A stretch of DNA of 64,000 nucleotides from Halovivax asiaticus JCM 14624 (GCF_000337515.1 NZ_AOIQ01000014.1:294903-358902), one strand, 5' to 3'; counted from the first letter of the stretch, positions 1-8,960 are shown. Notes: generated by a model not told the origin, from the letters alone. Numbers and translations: made by a program.

Positions 1-1627
1 CGCCCGGGAACACCGGGTCGTCGACGGTTCCGTTACTCGACATCACCATTACGCTCGGGAACGCGAGCGCGAATACCACCGCAACGGCGACGAACACCCG
101 CGGGTCCAGAGCTCGTGCGAGGTAGCCGAGGCCGACGACGCCGAGGATCGCCATCGGCGCGTACAGGAACGCGATCCAGCGCTGCGGAACGAAGTTGTTG
201 ATGCCGAATATCGGGAGGCCGAGAACGAACACCAGCATGATCGCGGTCGTGACGACCAGCGTCATCGTCGCCTGAGAGGCCCGGTTGCGGTGGAGTACGT
301 AGAGACACCCCGCGAGCGCGGCGAACAGGAGCAGGAGGAACCCCACCGTATCCATGTAGAGGGCGACCTCCTCGACGAACGACGGGCCGCCACCGCTCGC
401 GCCGCTACCGCCGGCGGCGCTCGATCCGCCGATGAGATTCAGGAGGCCGGCACTCGACGAGAGCGTCTCGACGAGGTAACTCAACACCAGCGAGAGGAAC
501 GGCTGGTCGGAACCCGCATACGGCGTGAACGACCACATGAACAGGGTGAATCCCGCGTCGAACACCAGCACGCCCGCGATCCGGACGGTCTGCTCCCCCT
601 CGAACGGGGTGAAGATGGTCGGCGAACTGGCGAAGGGGCCGTGCTCGACGAGGAACCGTGCGACGAGCGTCGACCCGAGTAGCACGAGCATGATGAACGT
701 CGACACCTGATGGGTGAGGATGAGTGCCATGGACGCGAGTATCAGGAGCACGAAGTCCCGAAGTCGGTACTCGATCCGCATCAATCGGACGAGCATGTAG
801 GTGATGGCGAGGAACACGACAAGGCCCTGGCTCGTCGGGATGAGGTGGATGCTCCACTCGACGGCGTAGTCAGCCAACGCGTACAGTGCGGCCGCGAGGA
901 TCGCCCACCGCTCGGCCACGAGCAGGTTTGCCGTCGCGTACACGAACAGCGACGACAGCACCATGATGGGACCGAGCGTGAGGTAGAGTGCGGTTCGGAG
1001 CGAGGTGTCGAACAGCGCCGCGCCGGTCACCACGTAGAGGTGGTAGAAAGGAGCCGCGTAGTGCTTGTCGTCGTCGATCGCCGCCAGCGTCCCCTCGGTC
1101 AGGATCGCATCGGCGAGTCGCGGAACGTGGGTCCAGATGTCGATCCCGATGAACCCCGGGTTCAGGTACAGCGCCGGAAGTCGGATCGCCGCCGCGAGAA
1201 CGACGATCTGCAGGAGCAGCCAGTCGCGGCTGAGATCCTCCTCGCGGACGAACAGGACCTGTCCGATCAGGAGCGTTCCGAGAACGCCCGCGATAGCGTA
1301 GAACAGTGGCGACCGTCCACCCGAGTGGACCGCGACGACGATCATCAGTGCCACGCCGAAGAAGACCGCGCTCGGGAGGATCGCCGAAGCGCGGGTGGGG
1401 AGTCGAGGGAGCGAGCGGTGGTGCGGGTGGCGATCGCTCGTCCCGGTGTACATCCCGACGAGGTAGAGCGCGCAGGCGACGCCGAGGACGATCGGAATCG
1501 TCTCGATGTAGATCTGGGAGACGAAAAACCGCAGCGGCACCAACGCGAGCGCGAGGAGGACGCCGGCGATGGCGGCCGCCTCGTCAAGGGGAATGCCGTC
1601 GAACCGGCCGCCGGATCGAATCGACAT
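1..1627 (-). CDS. Polytopic membrane protein, probable GT-C glycosyltransferase (3' end outside window)
   Basis: The frame is open from ATG at 1627 to the window edge, so at least 542 residues are present and the C-terminus is missing. It has many hydrophobic segments. After the first few comes a loop with FIGIDIWTHVP, an acidic motif of the kind found in the first outward loop of GT-C enzymes (the Dol-P-Man transferase, ArnT and oligosaccharyltransferase type), and a following HYAAPFYHLY stretch. The start overlaps the stop of the upstream GT4 gene (TGATG), so the two are co-translated in one operon. A role in moving a lipid-linked sugar at the outer membrane face is inference; a polymerase-like protein is the main alternative. 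Confidence 0.78.
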   Translation of the reverse strand, partial: MSIRSGGRFDGIPLDEAAAIAGVLLALALVPLRFFVSQIYIETIPIVLGVACALYLVGMYTGTSDRHPHHRSLPRLPTRASAILPSAVFFGVALMIVVAVHSGGRSPLFYAIAGVLGTLLIGQVLFVREEDLSRDWLLLQIVVLAAAIRLPALYLNPGFIGIDIWTHVPRLADAILTEGTLAAIDDDKHYAAPFYHLYVVTGAALFDTSLRTALYLTLGPIMVLSSLFVYATANLLVAERWAILAAALYALADYAVEWSIHLIPTSQGLVVFLAITYMLVRLMRIEYRLRDFVLLILASMALILTHQVSTFIMLVLLGSTLVARFLVEHGPFASSPTIFTPFEGEQTVRIAGVLVFDAGFTLFMWSFTPYAGSDQPFLSLVLSYLVETLSSSAGLLNLIGGSSAAGGSGASGGGPSFVEEVALYMDTVGFLLLLFAALAGCLYVLHRNRASQATMTLVVTTAIMLVFVLGLPIFGINNFVPQRWIAFLYAPMAILGVVGLGYLARALDPRVFVAVAVVFALAFPSVMVMSSNGTVDDPVFPG

Positions 1628-2583
1628 CAGGTCGCGCCCCCCAGTTGCGTCCCGAGCGAATCGGCGCCGCTCCGCGTCGCGTTCCGATCGGCACACACCC
1701 GTTCGTAGACCGCTCGAAGTCGCGCGCCGGTGGCTTCGAGTTGCCACTCCGGCGGGAGGGTCGCCCCCGCCGGCCGCGGCGCTTCGAGGACGCGGTCGAG
1801 TTCGGCCGCGAGTTCGTCGGTACTACTGCACACCGCGGTCCCCGGCACGTCGTCGACGAAGCCCACGTCGGTGGAGACGACCGGAACGCCACACGCCGCC
1901 GCCTCCTTGACGACCATCGGGCCGCTCTCGCGTCGGGACGTGACGAGCAGCGCGTCACTGGCGTTTAGATAGTGCGACATTTCGTGGTGGGGGACGCCAG
2001 TCACGGTCCGGAGGTCGGCGTCCGCGTCGGCCGCTTCGACCACGCGCTCGGCGCGAGGAAAGTCCTTCTCCGGGCGTTCGGGCGCGTACGGAAAGAGGAC
2101 GATCGTCTCGTCGTCGCTCCAGCCGACTCGGTCGCGGGCGCGATCGCGTGGAATCTGACGGAACCGGTCCGCGTCGACGCCGAACGGGACGAACGTATAG
2201 GGGCGACCGAGCGCCTCGGCCATCCGGCGACTCGGGAGGATCGTCGCGTCGGCGAGCCCGGCCGCCATCCTGCTCAGGCGGCACAGCCACTCGCGTTCGC
2301 TCATCAGGTCGGTCCCCCAGAAGGTGACGACGACCGGCCGCCGGGTCGCCGCGAGGGCGAACGGGGCGGTCAGCCCGTAGTTGGCGTGGACGAGGTCGTG
2401 ATCGTCGATCGCAGCGAGGACCTGTGGGTAGTAGCGAGCGTACTCCGCCACCGAGCGCGGCTCGTCGGGCCGGTAGGACCCCGGCACCTCGAGCACCGTC
2501 GATTCGACGCCGACGCCTTCGAGCGCGGTGACCTGGTCGTCGAAGAAGGGCCGGTGATTGGTGACCAGCTGGAGGACCTTCAT
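1627..2583 (-). CDS. Glycosyltransferase family 4 (GT-B fold)
   Basis: The protein has 318 residues from ATG 2583 and begins MKVLQLVTNHRPFFDDQV. I chose this start because the frame upstream is low-complexity and this ATG overlaps the stop of the preceding GT2 gene (ATGA). The C-terminal half has the retaining GT4 nucleotide-sugar site: a PEKDFPRAERVVEAA strand followed by ESGPMVVKEAAACGVPVVS, which fits the EX7E motif. It should transfer an activated sugar to a lipid-linked or nascent glycan on the cytoplasmic side. Donor and acceptor cannot be read from sequence. It sits in a run of overlapping minus-strand sugar genes. Confidence 0.88.
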   Translation of the reverse strand: MKVLQLVTNHRPFFDDQVTALEGVGVESTVLEVPGSYRPDEPRSVAEYARYYPQVLAAIDDHDLVHANYGLTAPFALAATRRPVVVTFWGTDLMSEREWLCRLSRMAAGLADATILPSRRMAEALGRPYTFVPFGVDADRFRQIPRDRARDRVGWSDDETIVLFPYAPERPEKDFPRAERVVEAADADADLRTVTGVPHHEMSHYLNASDALLVTSRRESGPMVVKEAAACGVPVVSTDVGFVDDVPGTAVCSSTDELAAELDRVLEAPRPAGATLPPEWQLEATGARLRAVYERVCADRNATRSGADSLGTQLGGAT

Positions 2584-3776
2584 TCGGCGCACACCTCCCG
2601 ATCGCGGTTGGCTCGCATGTCGAGCGTCATCGCGATCAGCAACGCCAGTCCGCCGATCGGAATCAGTACCACGCCCGCCACGCCGGTGATCGTCCCGCGT
2701 CGGTCGCCGTCGCTGGCCACCGCGGCTATCCCCCCGATCGCGCCCGCGACCACAGTGCAGATGCCGAAGCAGTAGAACAGCGCGAGCGGGTGAAAGTCCC
2801 TGACGAGGTACTTGACGCGGAGTCGCCAAAAGAATCGATCGAGCAGAAGCCCAGACAGTCGCGGGATGAACGACGAGTACTCGATGCTGCTCGTCTCGTC
2901 TCCGTACACCGCGGCCATCGGCACGTCTGCGACCGTATAGTCGTTCGCGTTGAGTTGCACCAGGACGTCGTTACAGAAGCCGTAGTCCTGGTAGAGATCG
3001 GACGGTCCGAGGGTCTCGAGCGCCTCCCGCGTGATGGCGGTGTAGCCGTTCTGCGGGTCCATCGTCTTCCAGTACCCGCTGGCAATCTTCGTGAGAAGCG
3101 TCAGTGACCAGTTACCGAAGAGCCGCCACCGCGTCATGCCCTCTCGGAACTCCGATTCGAGGAGGCGATTGCCCTTCGCATAGTCGGCCTCGTCCTCGAC
3201 GATCGGGTCGAGGAGCCGCGGGAGTTCGTCGGGATCCATCTGGGCGTCGCCGTTCATCACCGCGACCACGTCGACGTCGTCCGAGAGCGCCCGTTCGTAG
3301 CCGGTCGTGACCGCGCCGCCGACGCCCTGGTTTTCCGCGTGACGGATCGCCACGGCGCGCTCACCGACGTCGATCCCGCCGTCGGTTTTGGTGGCCTCCC
3401 CGACGGGTCGGTCCGCGTGCTCGGCGGACCGGAGCAGGTCGTCGACGGATCGGTCCGTCTCCTCGTCGGAGGTGAGGTGGCCGGGTTCTCGGGACGTTCG
3501 GTCGAATTTGCTGGCGGGCTGGTCCGATTCGCCGTCGGATCGGCGGGACGCAGACGCCGCGTCGGCCGACTCCCGGGACCCCTCGTCGGACTCGTCTGGT
3601 GACCGACTGGCCTGTTCGACGGCGCGACGAACGTGGTCCCACGTATCGTCGGTCGAACAGTCGTCGACCACGTAGATCCGGTCGACGAACGCCGGCATCG
3701 TCTCGACGACGGTGGCGACGAGCGCCGACTCGTTGTACGCCGGAACGACGACCCCCACGCGAGCATCCCGGTACAT
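2580..3776 (-). CDS. GT2 glycosyltransferase, DPM-synthase-like, with acidic insert and C-terminal membrane anchor
   Basis: The protein has 398 residues. The N-terminus VGVVVPAYNESALVATVV and VVDDCSTDDT are the nucleotide-binding part of a GT-A fold. NGDAQMDPDEL (about 175-185) is the metal-binding DXD equivalent. Two hydrophobic helices near 335-390 probably anchor it to the membrane. Such enzymes usually transfer a sugar to dolichyl phosphate. Residues about 54-138 form a Ser/Asp/Glu/Arg-rich low-complexity stretch, while AVAIRHAENQGVGGAVTTGY afterwards returns to the family pattern; normal relatives have only a short loop there. It overlaps the GT4 start by 4 nt and lies 1 nt after the dehydrogenase stop. 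Confidence 0.88.
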   Translation of the reverse strand: MYRDARVGVVVPAYNESALVATVVETMPAFVDRIYVVDDCSTDDTWDHVRRAVEQASRSPDESDEGSRESADAASASRRSDGESDQPASKFDRTSREPGHLTSDEETDRSVDDLLRSAEHADRPVGEATKTDGGIDVGERAVAIRHAENQGVGGAVTTGYERALSDDVDVVAVMNGDAQMDPDELPRLLDPIVEDEADYAKGNRLLESEFREGMTRWRLFGNWSLTLLTKIASGYWKTMDPQNGYTAITREALETLGPSDLYQDYGFCNDVLVQLNANDYTVADVPMAAVYGDETSSIEYSSFIPRLSGLLLDRFFWRLRVKYLVRDFHPLALFYCFGICTVVAGAIGGIAAVASDGDRRGTITGVAGVVLIPIGGLALLIAMTLDMRANRDREVCAE

Positions 3777-3777
3777 C

Positions 3778-5124
3778 TCACAGCCTCCGGTAGGTGAACC
3801 CGTGGTCGGTCACGTCGTCGGCGTCGAACACGCCGTTGACGTCCATCAGTACGGGGTCGTCGGCCGCGGCGTCGGCCGCGGCCGCGAGATCGAGGCGTTC
3901 GAACGCGTCGTGTGCGGTCGCCAGCAACACGCAGTCGACGCCGTCGAACGAGGGCACCTCGTGGACCTCGATGTCGAAGTGGTCGCGGATCACGTCGTCG
4001 GCCGCGTGGGGGTCGTGACCCGCGACATCGATGTCGTACTTCCGCAGGACGTCGATGACGCCTCGAACCTGCGAGGTGCGGATATCCGTGACGTTCGGCT
4101 TGTACGCCAGTCCGAGAACGAGCACCTCGCTCTCACCGAGCACCTTCCCCACGTCGTTCAGCGCCTTCAGCGTGACCTCGCCGACGTGTTTCGGCATGTA
4201 CTCGTTTATCTCCCGGCCCTTGAGGGTGAGCTTCGGCGTGTAGCCCTGCATCTCCGACCCGTACGCGAAGTAGAAGGGATCGACCGGGATGCAGTGGCCG
4301 CCGACGAGGCCGGGCGAGTAGTCGTGGAAGTTCCACTTCGTCCGGGCCGCGTCGAGGACTTCCTGGGTGTCGAGGCCCATTTGGTGAAACACGATCGAGA
4401 GTTCGTTGACCAGCGCGATGTTGATGTCCCGCTGGACGTTCTCGATGCACTTCGTCGCCTCCGCGGCCTCGATCGAACCCACCCGGTGGACGCCCGCGCC
4501 GACGACCGACTCGTAGAGGGTCGCCACGTCGTCGCGGACCTCGGGTTCGTCGGCGCCCACCACTTTGACGACGTCGCGGAGGCCGTGGTCGTCGTCGCCC
4601 GGCGAGGCACGTTCCGGCGAGTACGCCACGTGGAACCCCTCACCGGCCGTCAGTTCCGAGGACGATTCGAGCGCCGGGACCAGCACGTCCCGGGTCGCAC
4701 CCGGGTATACCGTCGACTCGAGGACGACCGTGGTTCCCGGCGTCATCCACTCGCCGATGGTGTGTCCCGCGCGCTCGACGTACCTGAAGTCGGGATTCTG
4801 GAACGCGTCGACCGGCGTCGGGACCGTGATGAAGACGTACTCGACCTCGGCGATGGCAGCGGGGTCGGCGGTGAACTGGACGTTGCTTTCGGCTATCGCC
4901 GCGTCGCCGACTTCGCCGGTCACGTCGACGTCCCGATCGAGTTGCCGAATTCTCGCTTCGTCGATGTCGTATCCGTGCACTTGCTGTCCCGCGTGGTCGA
5001 ACTCGATCGCCAGCGGGAGACCGACGTAGCCGAGACCCACCAGGCAGATGGGAACCGACTTCGGGCTGTGCTGCTGTCGCTCGATCCTCGACGCTCGCTC
5101 TGGGTTCTCGTTGTACGAACTCAT
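3778..5124 (-). CDS. Nucleotide-sugar dehydrogenase, TviB/WbpA-like (UDP-GlcNAc or UDP-GalNAc 6-dehydrogenase)
   Basis: The protein has 448 residues. An NAD-binding GLGYVGLPLA lies at about 30-39, and the catalytic cysteine is Cys278 in GLVGGHCIPVDPFYF. The sequences YSPERASPGDDDHGLRDVVK and TKWNFHDYSPGLVGGHC resemble the WbpA/TviB branch, which oxidises UDP-N-acetylhexosamines at C6, more than UDP-glucose dehydrogenases. It differs in kind from the second dehydrogenase at 6421-7674, so the locus probably makes two uronic acids. It has its own promoter-like element at 5191-5211. Substrate specificity is inferred. Confidence 0.88.
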   Translation of the reverse strand: MSSYNENPERASRIERQQHSPKSVPICLVGLGYVGLPLAIEFDHAGQQVHGYDIDEARIRQLDRDVDVTGEVGDAAIAESNVQFTADPAAIAEVEYVFITVPTPVDAFQNPDFRYVERAGHTIGEWMTPGTTVVLESTVYPGATRDVLVPALESSSELTAGEGFHVAYSPERASPGDDDHGLRDVVKVVGADEPEVRDDVATLYESVVGAGVHRVGSIEAAEATKCIENVQRDINIALVNELSIVFHQMGLDTQEVLDAARTKWNFHDYSPGLVGGHCIPVDPFYFAYGSEMQGYTPKLTLKGREINEYMPKHVGEVTLKALNDVGKVLGESEVLVLGLAYKPNVTDIRTSQVRGVIDVLRKYDIDVAGHDPHAADDVIRDHFDIEVHEVPSFDGVDCVLLATAHDAFERLDLAAAADAAADDPVLMDVNGVFDADDVTDHGFTYRRL

Positions 5125-5381
5125 GATAGTGTCTCTGAAGTGAATTTCTCCACAGTCGTCTCGTCGTGCGTCGCAAGCGGTCCAGCGGTCATTATTATAT
5201 GACTGATAAGCAGCCTGAGCCGCCCGAATTCGTGGACTCCGTCGGGCTCGCGGCGTCGTTGGACCCCATCCACCTCATTGCACCGTTGGATCCCGTCCAT
5301 CTCGCGGCGCCGTTGAACTCCAGCTATCTCACTGCGCCGTTGTACTCCGTCCATCTCGCGGCGCCGACGAACCCCGTTCAT
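5121..5381 (-). CDS. Small ORF with 9-residue tandem repeats, overlapping both neighbours
   Basis: The frame has 86 codons. Its ATG (5381-5379) overlaps the stop of the DUF354 gene as ATGA, and its stop (5123-5121) overlaps the start of the next dehydrogenase as ATGA. The first 50 residues are about five copies of a unit close to DGVQRRREM; the rest, GRLRLLISHIIMTAGPL onward, is not repetitive. No family is recognised. The repeats are 27 bp, so both strands stay open through them, which weakens the case for a protein. The exact stop/start overlaps at both ends are the main support for translation. Confidence 0.38.
   Translation of the reverse strand: MNGVRRRREMDGVQRRSEIAGVQRRREMDGIQRCNEVDGVQRRREPDGVHEFGRLRLLISHIIMTAGPLATHDETTVEKFTSETLS
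5191..5211 (-). promoter_or_regulatory. Shared glycan-locus promoter element (copy 1)
   Basis: Read on the minus strand: CTTATC, six bases, ATAATAA. It lies about 70 bp before the start of the TviB-like dehydrogenase (5124), inside the small repeat ORF. Spacing is identical to seven other copies in this window. Confidence 0.6.
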
Positions 5382-5393
5382 TTCGCGGCCCTC
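5232..5393. repeat. Six imperfect 27-bp tandem repeats
   Basis: The units start at 5232, 5259, 5286, 5313, 5340 and 5367. Divergence is moderate and alternate units are most alike, which suggests duplication of a two-unit block. The array begins in the last codons of the DUF354 gene. Because 27 is a multiple of three, copy-number change would keep the reading frame. Confidence 0.85.
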
Positions 5394-6424
5394 TCGACGA
5401 GCGTGCTGGTCAGCGAAACCACCTCGTCTCGCACCCGTCGCGAGCGCGATCGGTCGAGACTGACGTCGTCGGCGTCCAGGCCGGCGACGTGGTCGGCGAT
5501 GGCTTCGGGATCGCGCGAGTGATGGATCCGACCCTCGTCGACCAGTTCCTGGTCGACCGAGAGGAGCGTGTTTGGGAAGAACGACACCGCCGGTTTGCCC
5601 ATGCAGGCGGCCTCGCGGGCCATCGTTCCCGAACCCGTGAGGACGCATCGGGCGTGTGCCGCAAGTTGGAGACCGTCGTAGGCGTCCGACGGAACGTGCA
5701 CGCGCTCCGGGCTGAACGGCTCGGCGTACGTCTCGTCCCCGCGACCCCTTGGGAGGTAGACCACGTTGGTCCCGTCTTCGACCAGGGCGTCGAGGAGGTC
5801 CGGGACGATCGACCGGGCGTCGACGTACGCCGCGTCGAGCGCCTCGGGACGAACTACGACGTACTCCTCGAACGGAAGCCGATCGACGAACGTCGGATCG
5901 ACGTCGAAATCGGCGACGTAGATGTCCTCCTTGTAGCCGGGGTACGTGTAGACGGACGACGAGTCGGCGCCGTACTTTTCGAGCTCCGCCGTCTCGAACG
6001 CCGCCGGGACGACGGTGTAGGTGGCCCGGGCTTCGAGCCAGTTGTACAGTTCTTCGGCCCACAGCCCGTCGACGTGGGCGGTGATGTCGTTGTCCGTAAA
6101 GTGAATAGACGGGATGTTGCGCGCCTTCGACGCGAGGACGCACATGGCATTGCGCGACGACAGCGAGACGTCCGCTTTCGGCGTGTCGATCGCGAGCCGT
6201 GCGGTTCGATACGGGATGCCGACCTTCCGGAGGTGCGGGTTGTCGAAGTCGCGGCCGCGAACCTCGAAGTCGAATCCCACCTCGTCGGCCAGCGAGACGG
6301 TCTCGGTCTTCCGACGGACCGTCGTCGTCACCGCGATCTCGGGGAGTGCGTCGGTGAGGGCGCCGAACAGGAACGGGTGGGACGGACTCACGAGGTCCAC
6401 CCACGCGGCGTGGCGCTCGGTCAT
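5378..6424 (-). CDS. DUF354 family protein (UDP-GlcNAc 2-epimerase-like fold)
   Basis: The protein has 348 residues from ATG 6424, which overlaps the WecC stop (ATGA); the longer upstream frame is unlike protein. Sequence such as WVDLVSPSHPFLFGALTDAL at the N-terminus and VLTGSGTMAREAACMGKPAVSFFPN near 290-315 matches DUF354, a family with a GT-B/epimerase-like fold found in archaeal surface-polysaccharide loci. The biochemical role is not established to my knowledge. Its place between the WecC and TviB-like genes suggests a part in amino-sugar nucleotide or glycan synthesis. The last codons run into a 27-bp repeat array. Confidence 0.85.
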   Translation of the reverse strand: MTERHAAWVDLVSPSHPFLFGALTDALPEIAVTTTVRRKTETVSLADEVGFDFEVRGRDFDNPHLRKVGIPYRTARLAIDTPKADVSLSSRNAMCVLASKARNIPSIHFTDNDITAHVDGLWAEELYNWLEARATYTVVPAAFETAELEKYGADSSSVYTYPGYKEDIYVADFDVDPTFVDRLPFEEYVVVRPEALDAAYVDARSIVPDLLDALVEDGTNVVYLPRGRGDETYAEPFSPERVHVPSDAYDGLQLAAHARCVLTGSGTMAREAACMGKPAVSFFPNTLLSVDQELVDEGRIHHSRDPEAIADHVAGLDADDVSLDRSRSRRVRDEVVSLTSTLVERAAK

Positions 6425-7674
6425 AGCGTCACCACCGTCGCACCGGCGTCGCGCCAGCGCTCCCGGTCGAGGACGTCGCAGGCGTCGACGACGACGTCGT
6501 CCGCCATTCGGGCCGTCACGGTATCGGGAGCCAGCGACGCGTACTCGTCGTGGGCCGCCGTTACCACCAGCGCGTCCGCGTCTCGGGTCGCACCGTCGAG
6601 CGATTCGAGGCGGTGCGTCGAGTCGGAGACGTGCGGATCGTGGAGCGCGACCGTCGGGCCGCCGTGAGACTCGAGTTCCTCGGCGAGTGCGATTCCCGGA
6701 CTCCCACGGAGGTCGTCGACGTTCCCCTTGTAGGCGACGCCGAGAACCGCAACGTGGCGACCGTCGAGCGAGCCGAGTCGGCGGGAGACCTTGTCGGCCA
6801 CGTACGCGGGCATCCCGTCGTTGATCTCCCGAGCTCGTTCGACGAGGTCCAGCTGGTTCGAGCCGTGGCCCAGGAACCACGGATCTACCGGGAGGCAGTG
6901 GCCACCGACGCCGGGGCCGGGCTGGAGGAGGTCGACCCGTGGGTGGCGATTAGCGTCTTCGATGGCGGCCCGAGCGTCGATGCCGTAATCGTCGGCGAGT
7001 TTCGCGATCTCGTTCGCGAGGGCGACGTTCGCGTCCCGATAGGTGTTCTGCAGGAGTTTGACGAACTCCGCGGTCGTCGGGTCGCGCACGGTCGCGATCT
7101 CGCCCGTCACGACGGACTCGTACAGCCGTCGCGTCGCCTCGGTCGAGACGTCGGTGAAGCCGCCGACGAGCCGGTCGTTCGTTCGAAGCTCGGCGAGCGC
7201 TCGGCCGGGCATCACCGTCTCCGGGCTGTACGCGAGCGAGAAGTCGGCCCCCGCTTCGAGATCGGACGGCGCTTCGAGCGCCTCGAGGAACGGGCCGATC
7301 GTGGTCCCCGGCGGTACCGTCGATTCGAGAACCACGACGTCGTCGGCACGGAGCACCTCGCCGATCCCCTGCGCCGCGCTCCGGACGTACCGGAGGTCGG
7401 CTTCGCGGGCCGCCTCGTCGAACGGGGTTGGAACGCAGACGAGGTGATAGTCGGCCGTCGGCACCTCGGCGGCCACGCTGAGTGCGCCATCGGCTCGAAC
7501 CGCGGCGACGAGGTCGGCCAGTCCGTGCTCTTCGTAGTGGATGTCGCCGTTTTGAACCGTCTCTCGGACGGCCTCGTCGGTGTCGTAACCGGTGACCGCG
7601 TGGCCGGCGTCGGCAAGCACCGCGGCGGTCGGGAGACCGATGTAGCCGAGTCCGTGGACGCAGACGGACGTCAC
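6421..7674 (-). CDS. wecC: UDP-N-acetyl-D-mannosamine dehydrogenase
   Basis: The protein has 417 residues from a GTG at 7674 that overlaps the WecB stop (GTGA). GLGYIGLPTA (9-18) is the NAD site. PETVMPGRALAELRTNDRLV (about 151-170) and ANRHPRVDLLQPGPGVGGHC, ending at catalytic Cys260, are typical of WecC rather than UDP-glucose dehydrogenase. The reaction is UDP-ManNAc to UDP-ManNAcA with two NAD+. Direct coupling to the 2-epimerase gene that makes its substrate supports this. Further coupling to DUF354 by ATGA indicates one transcript from wecB onward. Confidence 0.88.
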   Translation of the reverse strand: MTSVCVHGLGYIGLPTAAVLADAGHAVTGYDTDEAVRETVQNGDIHYEEHGLADLVAAVRADGALSVAAEVPTADYHLVCVPTPFDEAAREADLRYVRSAAQGIGEVLRADDVVVLESTVPPGTTIGPFLEALEAPSDLEAGADFSLAYSPETVMPGRALAELRTNDRLVGGFTDVSTEATRRLYESVVTGEIATVRDPTTAEFVKLLQNTYRDANVALANEIAKLADDYGIDARAAIEDANRHPRVDLLQPGPGVGGHCLPVDPWFLGHGSNQLDLVERAREINDGMPAYVADKVSRRLGSLDGRHVAVLGVAYKGNVDDLRGSPGIALAEELESHGGPTVALHDPHVSDSTHRLESLDGATRDADALVVTAAHDEYASLAPDTVTARMADDVVVDACDVLDRERWRDAGATVVTL

Positions 7675-8771
7675 TGGACCACCTCCCTGGCAGGGGTCGC
7701 GGCGGACGCTTCGAGGATCCGACGCGCCGCGTCGCCATCGCCGAACGGATTGTCCCACTCGTCGTCGGCCGCGAGCACGACGCGGGCGGCCTCGGCGATC
7801 CGTTCGGGCGACACGCCGCCGAGTCTGTTGGCCCCGACCGCGATCGTCTCGGGCCGCTCGGTGTTCTCCCGGAGGGTGACACACGGCACGCCCAGCACGC
7901 AGGCTTCCTCCTGGACGCCGCCCGAGTCGGTCAGGATCAGCCTCGCCTCGGCTTCGAGTCGCAGGAAGTCGAGGTACTCGAGCGGTTCCACCGGCCGCAC
8001 CGTGTCGGGGACCGGCAGGTCGGATAGAACCTCCCGTGCGCGCGGGTGAACCGGATAGATCAGCTCCAGGTCGAACGCCCGGGCCACGCGGTCGATACCG
8101 GACAGAATGTCGGCGAAGCGCTCGGGTTCGTCGACGTTCTCGGCCCGGTGGAGCGTGACGAGGCCGTACTCGCCAGGGACGTCGCCGAGACCCTCGGGCA
8201 GGGTGTTCCGTTCGAGCGCGATTCGACGGTGGCGCTGTAACGCGTCGACGACCGTGTTCCCCGTGACGGTGATCCGGTCGGCCTCGATGCCTTCGTCCCG
8301 GAGGTTCGTCGCCGCCTCGGTGGTCGGGGCGAACAACTGGTCGGCGGTGTGGTCACAGATGATGCGGTTTACCTCTTCGGGCATCTGGCGGTCGTCACTC
8401 CGGAGACCGGCCTCGACGTGGGCGAGCTCGACGTCGAGTTTGCTCGCCGCGATGGTGGCGGCGAGCGTGGTGTTGGTGTCGCCCTGGACCAGCACCGTCC
8501 GCGGGTCGACGTCCAGAAGGACCGATTCGATGCCGGCGATCATGCTCCCGGTCTGTTCCCCGTGCGTGTCCGAGCCGACGCCGAGGGTGTGATCCGGCGA
8601 GGGGAGTTGGAGCTCCTCGAAGAACACCTCCGTGAGTCGCGGGGAGTAGTGCTGTCCGGTGTGGACGACGGTATGTGCAATATCGCGCCGACGACACTCC
8701 TGGATGATCGGCGCGAGCTTGATGATCTCGGGTCTCGTTCCCAGAACGATGGCCAGTTGTGCGGAGGTCAT
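7671..8771 (-). CDS. wecB: UDP-N-acetylglucosamine 2-epimerase (non-hydrolysing)
   Basis: The protein has 366 residues starting MTSAQLAIVLGTRPEIIKLA. The active-site regions of this family are present: LVQGDTNTTLAA, HVEAGLRS and MPEEVNRIICDH, carrying the expected Asp, Glu and Glu. It interconverts UDP-GlcNAc and UDP-ManNAc in the cytoplasm and feeds the adjacent WecC. The upstream frame has no other ATG, GTG or TTG close enough to replace this start. The promoter element at 8844-8865 leaves an untranslated leader of about 45 nt. Confidence 0.93.
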   Translation of the reverse strand: MTSAQLAIVLGTRPEIIKLAPIIQECRRRDIAHTVVHTGQHYSPRLTEVFFEELQLPSPDHTLGVGSDTHGEQTGSMIAGIESVLLDVDPRTVLVQGDTNTTLAATIAASKLDVELAHVEAGLRSDDRQMPEEVNRIICDHTADQLFAPTTEAATNLRDEGIEADRITVTGNTVVDALQRHRRIALERNTLPEGLGDVPGEYGLVTLHRAENVDEPERFADILSGIDRVARAFDLELIYPVHPRAREVLSDLPVPDTVRPVEPLEYLDFLRLEAEARLILTDSGGVQEEACVLGVPCVTLRENTERPETIAVGANRLGGVSPERIAEAARVVLAADDEWDNPFGDGDAARRILEASAATPAREVVQ

Positions 8772-8843
8772 ATGGATATCATCCGTCCGATGACGGTGGG
8801 ATTTCGAACGTACACGCTGGTTTCTCGGAAGCCACGGAACCGG

Positions 8844-8865
8844 CTTTATTACCGAGCTGATAAGC
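8844..8865 (-). promoter_or_regulatory. Shared glycan-locus promoter element (copy 2)
   Basis: Minus strand: CTTATC, six bases, GTAATAA, about 75 bp before wecB. It is divergent from copy 3, which starts 96 bp away. Confidence 0.6.
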
Positions 8866-8960
8866 GAATCAACGGAGCCATCTCCGGCGAAGTGTCCCCA
8901 CAGGGTGTCTCTCGACCGCCTGTCGGGCGTTTCGAGCGTGGCGCTCCGTCGAGCGTGGCG

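Noticed and set aside
710-1708. 332-codon charged open frame on the plus strand
   Set aside because: Antisense of the GT-C-like membrane protein, whose hydrophobic segments explain the reverse-strand charge.
3712-5202. 496-codon open frame on the plus strand
   Set aside because: Antisense of the TviB-like dehydrogenase. Its composition (Val, Arg, His, Asp) is that of a reversed coding strand, and it has no motif.
5232-5393. Possible CRISPR array
   Set aside because: Units are 27 bp with no spacers and are in frame with protein, so this is a tandem repeat.
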